From Annona cherimola (lineage: Eukaryota; Streptophyta; Magnoliopsida; Magnoliales; Annonaceae), in assembly GCA_030490835.1 (NCBI GenBank), contig CM059971.1:43572012-43636011 (forward strand): a stretch of 64,000 nt of DNA, in the 5' to 3' direction. The notes under the pieces were generated by a model, which saw only the letters and a program-made list of their open reading frames with translations, made no database searches and was not told the origin of the DNA. The translations under genes were made by a program, and so were the position numbers. The first letter of the stretch is position 1. Every line of letters starts with the position of its first letter. Shown piece after piece: positions 21,249-32,061 of this stretch.

Positions 21249-24200
21249 TTGCTTATTTTTCAGACATGTCTTAAGGCAAAGGCAAACAATGAATGGTTTA
21301 TGGATAGCGGTTGCTCAAGGCATATGACCGGTGAAAGAAGTTTGTTTCACAAACTTAAGCCTTGTAATGATGGAATGGTTGCCTTTGGCAATAATGAAAA
21401 AGGTAAAATTAAAGGTAAAGGAAATATACATAGTATTTCAAATGCATGCATGGAAGATGTTTTGTTTGTTGAAGGACTCAAACACAATTTAATGAGCATT
21501 AGCCAATTATGTGATAAAGGATACAAAGTTGTGTTTGAATCATCTATATGTAATGTATTTGATGGAGAGCATATCATGTTTAGTGGTAAAAGACATGAAA
21601 ATGTATATTTGGTTTCACTTGATGAATTGAATGGTCAATGTCTAATGGCCATTGATAATGATCCATGGGTTTGGCATAAAAGGCTTGGACATATAAACAT
21701 GGGAAACATAAAAACCCTATGGAAAAAGAGTTTGGTAGAAGGATTACCAAGATTGAAATATGACAAAGACAAGATTTGCAAGGCATGTCAATTATCAAAA
21801 CAACCCAAGATGCCTTTCTCTACCAAAAAGGAAATTTCCACCACTAAGCCACTTGAATTGCTACATATGGATCTATACGGGCCATCCGACATTCTAACCA
21901 TTGGTGGAAAGAAATATGTATTTGTCATAGTTGATGATTTTTCAAGATTCACATGGATAATTCTCTTAGCTAGTAAAGATGAAGCCTTCTCTATGTTTGA
22001 AATTTTTGTAAATTTGGTGCAAAATGAAAAACAAAGTACTATTGTGACCATAAGAAGCGATCATGGTGGCGAATTCGAAAACAAACGATTCATGGAATTT
22101 TGCAATGAAAAAGGAATTCACCACACATTTTCTGCACCAAGAACTCCACAACAAAATGGAGTAGTTGAAAGGAAAAATAGAACTATACAAGAGATGGCTA
22201 GAACTATGCTAAATGAGAGCAATCTATCCAAGAAATTTTGGGGTGAAGCTGTAAGTACAGCTTGTCATGTATTGAACCGTGTTACCATTCGAGCAATCTT
22301 GAAAAAGACCCCATATGAACTATGGAAAGGAAGGAAACCGAATATCTCTTATTTTCATGCTTTTGGATGTACATGTTATGTTTTGAACAATGGAAAAACT
22401 AACTTGGGAAAGTTAGATGCTAAAAGCGACGAGGCTATATTCCTTGGTTATTCATCAAATAGCAGAGCATATAGAGTTTTCAATAAACGAAGCCAAGCTG
22501 TAGAAGAATCCATACATGTTGTATTTGATGAAATTAACCAAACTCCGAGAAAGGAGGATGAACTGAGTGATGCAGATGAAACAAAAGGCAAAGAACAATC
22601 AAAGGAACTTGAGCTCAAGCCAGAAAATCTCGTGGAGGAAGAGGTAAGTGAAGGTAATGATTCTTACAAACCCCCAACTGATTTGAAGTTCAAAAATGCC
22701 CATCCAATTGAACAAGTTATTGGAAATATATATGAAGGAGTGAAAACTAGAAGATCAAAACAAAACGTTTATGGTCAATATGCCTTTGTATCTAAAATTG
22801 AACCAAATACCATTGAACAAGCTCTTAATGATGAAAATTGGGTTATTTCAATGCAAGAAGAGCTAAATCAATTCGAAAGAAACAATGTATGGCATTTAGT
22901 TCCTAGACCAAACAATCATACCGTCATTGGTACCAAATGGGTATTTAGGAACAAATTAGACGAAAGCGGTCTTGTAATTAGAAACAAGACAAGATTAGTA
23001 GCCAAAGGGTATTCCCAAGAAGAAGGAATTGATTTTGAAGAATCATATGCACCCGTGGCTAGATTAGAAGCCATACGTATTTTACTAGCATTTGCTTCTC
23101 ATATGAATTTCAAATTGTTTCAAATGGATGTAAAAAGTGCATTTTTGAATGGCTATCTAAATGAAGAAGTATATGTTGAACAACCCCCTGGCTTTGGAGA
23201 AAAGAATCAATCAAAGTATGTCTATAAATTGACCAAAGCATTATATGGACTAAAACAAGCTCCAAGAGCTTGGTATGAAAGATTGAATAAATTTTTGATT
23301 GACCATGAGTTTCAAAAAGGGAAAGTAGACACTACTCTGTTCATTAAATATAAAAATAAAAACATTTTAATTGTGCAGATTTATGTTGATGACATAATAT
23401 TTGGTGCTACTGATGAAAAATTTTGTCAAGAGTTTTCTAAGATAATGCAGAGCGAATTTGAAATGAGTATGATGGGAGAATTAAATTTCTTCTTTGGACT
23501 GCAAATCAAGCAACAAAGTGAAGGAATATTTCTAAATCAGTCCAAATACGCCAGAGAGATGCTCAAGAAGTTTGGAATGCAAAATAGCAAAGGAGCAAAC
23601 ACTCCAATGAGCTCTACAATCAAGATCGATGCGGACGAAAATGGTAAAAGTATCGATCAAACACTTTATAGAAGCATGATAGGATCCTTGCTATACTTAA
23701 CTGCTTCTAGACCCGATATCCTATTTAGTGTTTGTATGTGCTCTAGATTCCAAGCATGTCCAAAAGAATCACATCTACTTGCTGTAAAAAGAATTTTTAA
23801 ATATTTGTTAGAAACTACAAATCTTGGACTATGGTATCCAAAGGGGTCAACCTTTGATCTAATCGGCTATTCGGATGCAGACTTTGCCGGATATAAAGTA
23901 GATAGAAAAAGTACCAGTGGAACTTGTCAATTTCTTGGACATATGCTAGTTTCATGGCATTCAAGAAAAAAAACAAGTGTTGCACTATCTACTGCGGAAG
24001 CCGAATACATAGCCGCCGGTAGTTGTTGTGCCCAATTACTTTGGATGAAACAACAGTTGAAAGACTATGGTATTGATTATGTTGATATTCCTATTAGATG
24101 TGATAATACAAGTGCAATTTGTTTGACTAAAAATCCTGTATTGCATTCTAGAACCAAACATATTGATGTGAGACATCATTTTATTCGTGAACATGTTGAA

Positions 24201-24326
24201 AATCATGATGTGTGCTTAGAATATGTGAAAACAGAGGATCAAATTGCTGATATCTTTACCAAACCTCTAGCTAAAGAATCATTTTACAAGATTAGGAATG
24301 ATATGGGGATGATAGAGCTAAATTAG
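21249..24326 (+). CDS. pol: Copia-D Pol polyprotein: PR-INT-RT-RNase H
   Basis: 1025 residues open without a stop, beginning at a non-ATG codon in the +1 frame of gag (the frame is open from 21222), so it must be made by frameshift, splicing or reinitiation. Aspartic protease D19-S20-G21; pre-integrase zinc site H143, H148, C177, C180; integrase D208, D271, E307 with 35 residues between the last two, as in D,D(35)E integrases; reverse transcriptase from about 560 with YVDD at 712-715; RNase H with SDADFAG (from 875), STAEAEY and CDNTSAI, ending [12 protein letters not shown]...MIELN. The order PR-INT-RT-RH defines Ty1/Copia. It copies the element RNA inside the particle and integrates the cDNA in the nucleus. 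Confidence 0.95.
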   Translation: MLIFQTCLKAKANNEWFMDSGCSRHMTGERSLFHKLKPCNDGMVAFGNNEKGKIKGKGNIHSISNACMEDVLFVEGLKHNLMSISQLCDKGYKVVFESSICNVFDGEHIMFSGKRHENVYLVSLDELNGQCLMAIDNDPWVWHKRLGHINMGNIKTLWKKSLVEGLPRLKYDKDKICKACQLSKQPKMPFSTKKEISTTKPLELLHMDLYGPSDILTIGGKKYVFVIVDDFSRFTWIILLASKDEAFSMFEIFVNLVQNEKQSTIVTIRSDHGGEFENKRFMEFCNEKGIHHTFSAPRTPQQNGVVERKNRTIQEMARTMLNESNLSKKFWGEAVSTACHVLNRVTIRAILKKTPYELWKGRKPNISYFHAFGCTCYVLNNGKTNLGKLDAKSDEAIFLGYSSNSRAYRVFNKRSQAVEESIHVVFDEINQTPRKEDELSDADETKGKEQSKELELKPENLVEEEVSEGNDSYKPPTDLKFKNAHPIEQVIGNIYEGVKTRRSKQNVYGQYAFVSKIEPNTIEQALNDENWVISMQEELNQFERNNVWHLVPRPNNHTVIGTKWVFRNKLDESGLVIRNKTRLVAKGYSQEEGIDFEESYAPVARLEAIRILLAFASHMNFKLFQMDVKSAFLNGYLNEEVYVEQPPGFGEKNQSKYVYKLTKALYGLKQAPRAWYERLNKFLIDHEFQKGKVDTTLFIKYKNKNILIVQIYVDDIIFGATDEKFCQEFSKIMQSEFEMSMMGELNFFFGLQIKQQSEGIFLNQSKYAREMLKKFGMQNSKGANTPMSSTIKIDADENGKSIDQTLYRSMIGSLLYLTASRPDILFSVCMCSRFQACPKESHLLAVKRIFKYLLETTNLGLWYPKGSTFDLIGYSDADFAGYKVDRKSTSGTCQFLGHMLVSWHSRKKTSVALSTAEAEYIAAGSCCAQLLWMKQQLKDYGIDYVDIPIRCDNTSAICLTKNPVLHSRTKHIDVRHHFIREHVENHDVCLEYVKTEDQIADIFTKPLAKESFYKIRNDMGMIELN

Positions 24327-24772
24327 GAAAAATTATATAAGAAAATTACAATTGAAAAATGTCAAGTCGATGAGTCAAGTCGACTCCACTTTATAAGCGA
24401 AGTCGACTCCGCCAGAGTCGAAGTCGACTCCGCCCCCAGGCGAAGTCGACTCCAAGGGACCGAAGTCGACTTCGCCTAGGGCAAAGTCGACTCCGCGCGC
24501 GACGTTTCGCATTCGGCCGACTCTTCTTTCCTATTTCTTCTTCCTCTCTTCTTTCTTCCTCATTTTTCCGGCCTCCCTGTTTTCCTTTTCTCCTCCGGCG
24601 ACTGCAACCCCTCTTTCCGTCTTTCCTCTCCACTCTTCCGGCGATTCTCTCCTCCTCCATCTCCGGCAAACCTTTCCGGCGAATCCCTTTCTCTCTCTCC
24701 GGTTTTCTTCTCCATTTCTCTCTCTCTCTCTTCTCCTCTCCATTTTCCTCTCTCACAAAATCCAAACTCCAA
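24327..24772 (+). other. Pol-ORF3 spacer: GTCGAC repeats and pyrimidine leader
   Basis: 24362-24503 repeats AAGTCGACTCCG-type units like those in the LTR U3. A C/T-rich tract follows from about 24520 to 24770 up to the ORF3 start. Copia-A has the same two-part spacer at 32065-32600. It may be a leader or subgenomic promoter for ORF3; that is inference. Short open frames here are composition artefacts. Confidence 0.7.
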
Positions 24773-26368
24773 ATGGCACCAAAGAAAGCCGTATCAAAAC
24801 CATACCCCAAACGGGTTCCCACACAACCACAAAATTCATCTCAACCAAAAGAAGTTCCTAGAAGAACTAGGACTCCATCAAAAAGAGCCAGAGAGGAACC
24901 ATCAACTTCGACGGGTAAACGGGTTCGATTCCAAACCTCCACTCAATCATCTGATCAAGCACCCAGGTCGGAAAATCAACAACAAACCTCACAGAGCACA
25001 CAATCCGGGACAAGCAGAAGGGGCACTGCAGCTGGGAAAGCCCAAGTATTGAAGATGCCCACTACCTACTTCAAAACCGAGCTCCAACATAGCCGTTTCT
25101 ACAAAAAGTTCTACGAACGGAAGGTATTCATACCCAAGATTATAGATTTTAATTTCCTGAAAGAATATGGATCCGACATAGAAGATCTATTGGATTTTCA
25201 AGGATGGACCAATTTGCTAAAGGAAGACGAAAGGGTCTATCCAGATCTTACTCGAATGTTTTATTATCTTTGGGATGAAGAATACTTTGGAACCTTCGTC
25301 AAAGGAGTCGAAATGGATCTTGGAATCGGGATAGTTGCAGGACCGACTGAAGTAATGAGTCATTTAGGACACATACTTGGAGTCCCGTATGAGGATGAGC
25401 CTATTCCAGAAGACCTCACTATGGATCAAATGTATAATCAGCTCACACGGAGCAACAAGTACCATCCGGGAATCAAATTCCTTCGGTACATGGATCTTTC
25501 ACCAAGGCTACGAGTACTCCGACTTCTCATTGCCCACTGCATCTACCCAAAGGGCGGTGGAAGAAATCAATTGAATCCACAAGAAGCAGGGATACTATGG
25601 AAAGTGGCCAACAGGGTCAAAGTGAGCATACCCAAATTATTTCTTGAAGCCTTGGCTTCTAGAAAGGATAACCCACGAGGAGTCCTTCCCTATGGCACAT
25701 GGATCACAAAGATTCTTGAATTCTTCAAAGTGGATATTGAAGGCGAGCCTTTCGAAGTGCTCAAATCCACAAATGCCATAAATAAAGCTCTCATACAAAG
25801 AATGAAGATCAATCTGCTTGAACTAAGGCATGAAGCTTCAGAAGAAGAGCAAGAAGACAATGCACAGACTGAGGGGGAGCAACCTCCCACGGCACCACTT
25901 GCTCAAGAGGAGCCAGCATCTCCCATATCGCACGGATCCTATTCTCCACAAGGGTCCGCTGCCAGAGAACGGGTGCCTCCAACCTCTTCTGAGGAGGTCA
26001 CCCTAAAGGATTTAAAAGATGAAATTGTTGCTATGAGGGCAGAAATGGGTCATCAAGAAGACCGGATGATAAGTCTTATCACCGGCGTTCACAACGCCCT
26101 CGAGGATATGCACTCCCGGCAAGACAGAATTGAGCGGGAAATGCGGACTATCCGCTATCATCTTGCCTCAGGCCGACATAAGAAGAAACCCATGCCTGAA
26201 CTCGATCCTTACGAATCAGGATCAGTTCATAAAGAAGCAACTCCAGATCACGCTTCTCTGGTTTACTCATCGGCCCATCATTGTCCTATCGAACCAATCT
26301 TATATCCGATCTCTCAATTTCAATTCACAAAATCATTAAAAGTTTATCGATTTTTGATAAATTTTTGA
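24773..26368 (+). CDS. Copia-D ORF3 (Sirevirus 'env-like' protein)
   Basis: 531 residues from MAPKKAVSKPYPKR. The N-terminal ~90 residues are basic and Ser/Thr/Gln-rich with nuclear-signal-like clusters (RRTRTPSKRAR, GKRVRF). A globular core (about 97-350) has TYFKTELQHSRFYKKFYERK, YYLWDEEYF, MDLSPRLRVLRLLIAHCIYPKGGGRNQLNPQEAG and PRGVLPYGTWITKILEFF. It resembles the 'putative plant transposon protein' family found in Sirevirus and Athila third ORFs. Residues about 409-465 form a coiled coil. I see no signal peptide and no membrane span, so a true envelope role is not supported. It is intact here and decayed in Copia-A. Function unknown. Confidence 0.8.
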   Translation: MAPKKAVSKPYPKRVPTQPQNSSQPKEVPRRTRTPSKRAREEPSTSTGKRVRFQTSTQSSDQAPRSENQQQTSQSTQSGTSRRGTAAGKAQVLKMPTTYFKTELQHSRFYKKFYERKVFIPKIIDFNFLKEYGSDIEDLLDFQGWTNLLKEDERVYPDLTRMFYYLWDEEYFGTFVKGVEMDLGIGIVAGPTEVMSHLGHILGVPYEDEPIPEDLTMDQMYNQLTRSNKYHPGIKFLRYMDLSPRLRVLRLLIAHCIYPKGGGRNQLNPQEAGILWKVANRVKVSIPKLFLEALASRKDNPRGVLPYGTWITKILEFFKVDIEGEPFEVLKSTNAINKALIQRMKINLLELRHEASEEEQEDNAQTEGEQPPTAPLAQEEPASPISHGSYSPQGSAARERVPPTSSEEVTLKDLKDEIVAMRAEMGHQEDRMISLITGVHNALEDMHSRQDRIEREMRTIRYHLASGRHKKKPMPELDPYESGSVHKEATPDHASLVYSSAHHCPIEPILYPISQFQFTKSLKVYRFLINF

Positions 26369-26732
26369 TAGTTTGACAAAAAGGGGGAGATAGAATAGGT
26401 GAGTTGAGTAAAATTTTCTTATGGGTTGGGTAGTTTTGTATCTAGGTTTCATTTTTGTTTTGTATTGCATTTTGTAAAAATGAAACTTGATATATATATA
26501 TGCCTTTGATGAATGTTATGTTTGCTTAATATGTTATGCTTGATTAATAAAGTATTCAACATGATTTGCTTGAAAGGTATCCAATATGCCAAAATGATAT
26601 AATGGTTGGAATTTCAAAAAGCTCTGACCTATAAGACAAATGCTCTGTTTTTCAAAAGACATATGAACATGATTAATGCTTGAAAGGTATCAACTCAAAT
26701 GAAGTTTTGTCAATCATCAAAAAGGGGGAGAT
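26369..26732 (+). other. Copia-D 3' tail with two polypurine tracts
   Basis: An internal GACAAAAAGGGGGAGA at 26375-26390 and the LTR-adjacent AAAAAGGGGGAGAT at 26719-26732. The sequence between is AT-rich with TTTGTCAATCATC just before the second tract. No gene seen. Confidence 0.8.
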
Positions 26733-28437
26733 TGTTGGAAACAATGTTTAAAACAATAAAATTGACCAAATCTTGAGTTTTGATGATTAACAAGAACTAA
26801 TTTTGAGTATATAAAAGGTACTAATATGTTTGCTAAATGTTTAAGGAAAGCAAAGAGGTCAAGTCGATCTCCAAGTCGACTTGGACTTCGACTTGGGTGA
26901 AGTCGATCCCAAAGTCGACTCAAATATCGACTTGAGAATGAATCCCAAAAGGCAACAGGTGAAGTCGCAGGTCAAGTCGACTCCACTTGCGACTAGGGAA
27001 GTCAAGTCGCAGACGAAGTCGACTCCAGCATCGACTTGGAGTATCCAGAGTTGAAAAGTGGAAACGAACATAACGAAGTCGCAAACGAAGTCGACTCCAG
27101 GTGCGACTTGGGTGAAGTCGCAGGCCAGGTCGACTCCATCCACGACTTGAGAAGTTCAAACTTTCAAAGATGCAGTTTTCAAGATATTCAAGAGGATTTA
27201 TCACTCAAGTCCAAGGAATCAAGATGAAAAACAAATGAGTCAAATTCAAAGTCAAGAATCATGTTCTACATTCAAATCAAGTCTATCAAGCTCAAAGCAA
27301 ATCTTCAAGCTAGCTTCCAAATGGAGTAATACCCAAGTCATGAAGACCAAGTGAGTCCAAAGCAAAGCAAGGAACATACATATATTGTGCAAGGACTCAA
27401 AGCTTTCAAATGGTTTGCAAGATTCAAGACATTTCAAGAAGATCAAGGCGTTTTTGCAATAGACCAAGCCAAGTCGCAACCCAAGTCGACTTCAGGATCG
27501 ACTTGAGTTAAAGTCTGAAAGCCAAGTCTCAGACTTGAGTTTCTGAAGAACCCAAGTCGCAGGCCAAGTCGACTCCATGTGCGACTTGGAAGCCAAGTCG
27601 CAGGCCAAGTCGACTTCATCTTCGACTTGGAGTATAACGGTCAAATTTTCGAACGTTGGAGTTCATTTATTACGCACCAACCACCTCCACAACGTTCATA
27701 TTTTCTTCCCTCTATAAAAGGACCCTCAAATGAACGTGAAAAAACAACAAGAGAACACAAGACACTACGTTAAAGTTCAAAGAGAGAAAAGAAGTGCAAG
27801 AAAGGTTTCCTATTTGCTTTTCTCCATTGTTGAGTGGTCCGTATAAATTCTAAGGAAGAAGAAAGCTTCAAGTTGCTAGCGCCTTCAACAATTTTCATCC
27901 AAAGCTGCTTCTACAACTTCTTCCTCGAGCTAAATCTGCCTACACAAATCTGTAAAGTGTAGTTTCATTTATTTCATTGTCTTGTTGTATAAATCTTGAT
28001 TTAGCTTGGGTAGCTAAGATCAAGTATATGCAAAGTAGGGTGTGATTGGAGTGAGACTCATCACCTACTTTTGCATGTGAGTTGTTTATGCCCCCTAGAG
28101 CTAGAATCTAGAAGAGAGCAAGTGGCTCTAGTTGTATATGCCCCCTAGAGCTGGAATCTAGAAGAGAGCGGTGACTCTAGGTGTATTCGTGGAATACATA
28201 GTGGAACCCAAGTCACAACAGAGTGTGAGCTTGGAAGAGTGGAGTAGGGAAGGTTTGCCCGAACCACTATAAATCTTGTGTTATATTTCTTTTTACTGCT
28301 TTATCTTTATTGCTCTCTAGCTCTTTTCAAAAGGGGATTAATTACTCAAGGGGTTAAGTCTTTATTTACCAAAGATTTTTTAAAGAACCCAATTCACCCC
28401 TCCCCTCTTGGGTTTTGCCACTAACTCGGGACCAACA
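26733..28437 (+). mobile_element. Copia-D 3' LTR
   Basis: 1705 bp, about eight substitutions from the 5' LTR (for example CAATAAAATT against CAATGAAATT at the start). Two 50-bp repeats at 28090-28189. It ends CCAACA before the duplicated ACAGC. Confidence 0.95.
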
Positions 28438-28714
28438 ACAGCAACTTAGGGACTATGACATGAATTTTAAAGATATACCCATTAAATGTGATAATACTAG
28501 TGCCATATGTTTAACTAAAAATCCAGTATTGCATTCTAGGACCAAACATATAGACCTTAGACATCTTTTTATTAGAGAACATGTAGAAAATCATGACAGA
28601 TGTTTGGAATATGTAAGAACTGAAGATCAAATTGCAGATATATTCACAAAACCTCTAGCAACAGAACCATTTTACAAGATTAGAAATGACATGGGAATGA
28701 TTGAATTAACCTAG
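28438..28714 (+). pseudogene. pol: Copia-C pol, 3' part: end of RNase H
   Basis: Resumes at the exact residue where Copia-D interrupted the gene: QQLRDYDMNFKDIPIKCDN, then [18 protein letters not shown] and [20 protein letters not shown], stop at 28714. These are the C-terminal RNase H and tail residues of Copia pol. It ends MIELT, like Copia-B, whereas Copia-A and D end NELN/IELN. Confidence 0.9.
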
Positions 28715-28980
28715 CACAAACTGAGGGGGAGCACCTGTTTAGGGGGAGCAACCTCATATATTTTTGATACATTGACAAAAAGGGGGAGAAGAGATAGGGA
28801 TTTGAGTCTAATATGAGTTTAAGTCTTTTTGATAGTTTTTGGTTGAATGTTTGTTGAATATTTTCAACTTGACTATTTGCATAAATATGAGAAAATTTCA
28901 AAATGCAAGATTGGCATGTTTTAAGCAATTGAAAGGTATACACTCAAATCGGTTTTGTCAATCATCAAAAAGGGGGAGAT
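28715..28980 (+). other. Copia-C 3' region, no ORF3, three G-rich purine tracts
   Basis: CTGAGGGGGAGCACC (about 28720), TTTAGGGGGAGC (about 28738), GACAAAAAGGGGGAGA (28774-28789) and the LTR-adjacent AAAAAGGGGGAGAT (28967-28980). CTGAGGGGGAGCAACC also occurs inside ORF3 of Copia-A and D, which suggests this tail is a deletion remnant of ORF3. Confidence 0.7.
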
Positions 28981-30644
28981 TGTTGGAAATATGTGGAAAA
29001 CAAGCTAAATCTATATTTTGATGATTAACAAATCAATTTGAGTAAGTCTTGGCTACTAACATGTTTGTGGAAGTGATTAAAGGCTATACATTTGAAGAAA
29101 ACAAAGCATGGCAGGTTAAGTCGATCCCCAAGTCGACTACAGCATCGACTTCGAGGCATCAATTCCTTCCAGAGTTGAAAATGGAGAGCTGAACTACCGA
29201 AGTCGCAAACGAAGTCGACTTCGCATGCGACTTGGGTCGAAGTCGCAGACCAAGTCGACTCCAGTATCAACTTCAACATGACAAAACCTTCCAGAGTTGA
29301 AGTTCAGACCCCAAAATGCCGAAGCCGCACCCCAAGTCGACTCCACTTGCGACTTGAGGTGAAGTCGCAGACGAAGTCGACTCCGGCATCGACTTCGATC
29401 GGGCAGATGGGATTTTTCAGAAGATAAGTTGGATTAACCAATTTTCAAGACAAACCTGTATGAAGATGAAGATCAAGGCAACCTAGATGCTCAAACTGAA
29501 ACATATGAAGATTAATCCAAGTCCAAGCAGGATGCATAAACTCAACCAAGAAGAATTGTTCAAGATTACATGATTCAAGTCTCATGGATTCAAAGCTTGC
29601 AAAACATGGGAGCAAATGAAAGCAAGCTAAAGAGAAGACACAATGATTCAAGAAGATATGAAAAATGCAAAAGAACTAAAGGAATGGAGAAGCCTAAGTA
29701 AAACAAAGCATCTCGAAGTTTTCCAAGTTCATCAAGCCACCTGATGAAGTGAAGTCGCACACCGAAGTCGACTCCACCTGCGACTTGGGTCAAGTCGAAG
29801 ACCAAGTCGACCCAACCTGGAACTTGAAGACGCTACAGAAAGGCAAAGTCGCACCCGACGTCGACTCCATCTACGACTTGGGCGAAGTCGCACCCAAAGT
29901 CGACTCCGCCTGCGACTTGGGTCGCAACGGTCAAAAAATATTCAAACGTTGGCGCATTAAATGCGCACCACCTACCTTCAAACGTTCGGATTCCCTCCAC
30001 AATTATAAAAGGCATTCATTGTGGACGAGGGAAGAAGCTGAAAATCATTAAGAGTGCATAATTCCCATCTTCAAGAGCATTAAAGAGATCAAGCCAATCC
30101 AAAGAAGAAGAACTTTGCTTCAAACTGCTAGAGCTCAACTTCTGAATCATCGAAGCCAATTCTACGAGTTCTTCTCTGCGCCAAACTACTTCTACACAAC
30201 TGTAACGTGTAGATTCCTTTGTTATTTCATTTGATTGTATTAAACTTGATTTAGTTTGAGGAACTAAGATCAAGTGTAAGCATAGTGTGTGATTGGAGTG
30301 GAACTCATCACCTACTTGTGCTGAGATTTGTTGAAGCCCCCTAGAGCTGGAATCTAGAAAAGAGCAGTGGCTCTAATTGTATTTGAGGAATACAATAGTG
30401 AAACCCAAGTCACAAGGAGTGTGAGCTTGGAAGAGTGGAGTAGGGAGGTTGCCCGAACGACTATAAAAATCTTGTGTGCTTGATTTATACTTCTGCTCTC
30501 TACATTATATTGTTTTCCATTTTATTTCATCAATCAAGGGGATTAAAACTTTCAAGGGGTTAAGTTTTTAATTTACCCAAGAATTTTATAAGAACCCAAT
30601 TCACCCCTCCCCTCTTGGGTTTTTCCATTAACTCGGGACCAACA
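28981..30644 (+). mobile_element. Copia-C 3' LTR
   Basis: 1664 bp. It contains one more GTCGAC palindrome unit than the 5' LTR (about 29865-29900), which gives the 36-bp length difference. TATA TTATAAAA at 30003-30010. Confidence 0.94.
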
Positions 30645-32061
30645 CCTAGACCAAATGGTTATACCATTATTGGTACCAAATGGATATTTATGAACAAATT
30701 GGACGAAAGCGGACTTGTACAAGGCTAGATTAGTAGCCAAAGGGTATTCCCAGGAAGAAGGGATTGATTTTGAAGAATCATATGCACCTGTAGCTAGATT
30801 AGAAGTCATACGCATCTTACTAGCATTTGCTTCTCACATGAATTTCAAATTGTTTCGAATGGATGTGAAAAGCGCATTTTTGAATGGATACTTGAATGAA
30901 GAAGTATATGTTGAACAACCCCCTGGATTTGAAGAAAATGATCAATCTAAATATGTTTATAAGCTAACCAAAGCATTATATGGACTAAAACAAGCCCCAA
31001 GAGCTTGGTATGAAAGGTTAAATAAATTTTTGATTGATCATGAGTTTCAAAGAGGGAAAGTTGATACTACTTTATTCATCAAATATAAAAGTAAAAATAT
31101 CTTAATTGTGCAAATCTATGTAGATGATATAATATTTGGAGCTACTGATGAAACTTTATGCCAAGAATTTTCTAAGATCATGCAGAGCGAATTTGAAATG
31201 AGCATGATGGGAGAACTAAATTTCTTCCTTGGACTTCAAATCAAGCAACAAAACGAAGGGATATTCTTAAATCAGTCCAAGTACGTCAAAGAAATGCTAA
31301 AGAAATTTGGAATGCATACTACAAAAGGAGCAAATACTCCAATGAGTTCTACAATCAAGATCGACACGGACGAAAACGGTAAATGTATCGATCAAAAGCT
31401 TTATAGAAGTATGATAGGATCATTGTTGTATTTAACTGCTTCTAGACCAGATATTTTATTTAGTGTTTATATGTGTTCTAGATTCCAAGCATGCCCCAAA
31501 GAATCACATCTATTGGCTGTAAAAAGAATTTTTAAATATTTGATAAATACTACTAATCTTGGACTATGGTATCCAAAGGGGTCAACATTTAACTTAATCG
31601 GCTATTCGGATGCGGATTTTGCCGGCTACAAAGTAGATAGAAAAAGTACTAGTGGAACCTGTCAATTTCTTGGAAATATGTTGGTTTCATGGTATTCAAG
31701 GAAACAAACCAGTGTTGCTCTATCTACTGCAGAAGCCGAATATATAGCTGCCGGAAGCTGTTGTGCCCAACTACTTTAGATGAAACAACAATTAAAAGAC
31801 TATGACATTGATTATTACAATATTCCTATTAGATGTGACAACACAAGTATCATATGTTTGACAAAGAATCCAGTATTGCATTCAAGAACCAAGCATATAG
31901 ATGTAAGACATCATTTTATTCGAGAACATGTTGAAAATCATGATATTTGTTTGGAATATGTGAAAACGGAGGAACAGGTTGCTGACATTTTTACCAAGCC
32001 ATTAGCAAAGGAATCATTTTATAAAATTAGAAATGAAATGGGAATGAATGAATTAAATTAA
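30645..32061 (+). pseudogene. pol: Copia-A pol, 3' part: RT and RNase H
   Basis: Begins with the duplicated CCTAG and the RT sequence RPNGYTIIGTKW. A short deletion near 30715 (GLV, then [15 protein letters not shown] in a new frame) breaks the frame. RT keeps [12 protein letters not shown] and [13 protein letters not shown]; RNase H keeps SDADFAGYK and [14 protein letters not shown] at 31777-31779 replaces the TGG of sister copies. The tail ends [20 protein letters not shown], stop at 32061. Confidence 0.92.

Larger units (their letters stand above)
17686..28437 (+). mobile_element. Copia-D: complete Sirevirus-type element with intact gag, pol and ORF3
   Basis: Innermost element, 10,752 bp, with duplication ACAGC (17681-17685 and 28438-28442). 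Both LTRs are 1705 bp and I count about eight substitutions between them. It has a perfect primer site, intact gag, pol and ORF3, and duplicated polypurine tracts. It is the only copy here with all coding capacity and is therefore the likeliest autonomous element of the window. Confidence 0.95.
11330..30644 (+). mobile_element. Copia-C: ORF3-lacking Copia element, split by Copia-D
   Basis: Inserted in the RT coding region of Copia-A with duplication CCTAG (11325-11329 and 30645-30649). LTRs of 1628 and 1664 bp flank gag, a frameshifted pol and a short 3' region without ORF3. Copia-D interrupts the RNase H at 17686-28437. By eye the LTRs differ by roughly 35-40 substitutions and one 36-bp palindrome-repeat unit. 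Confidence 0.94.

Noticed and set aside
24391..24822. Minus-strand Arg/Glu-rich open frame opposite the Copia-D spacer
   Set aside because: Complement of the pyrimidine leader; low complexity, overlaps the ORF3 start.
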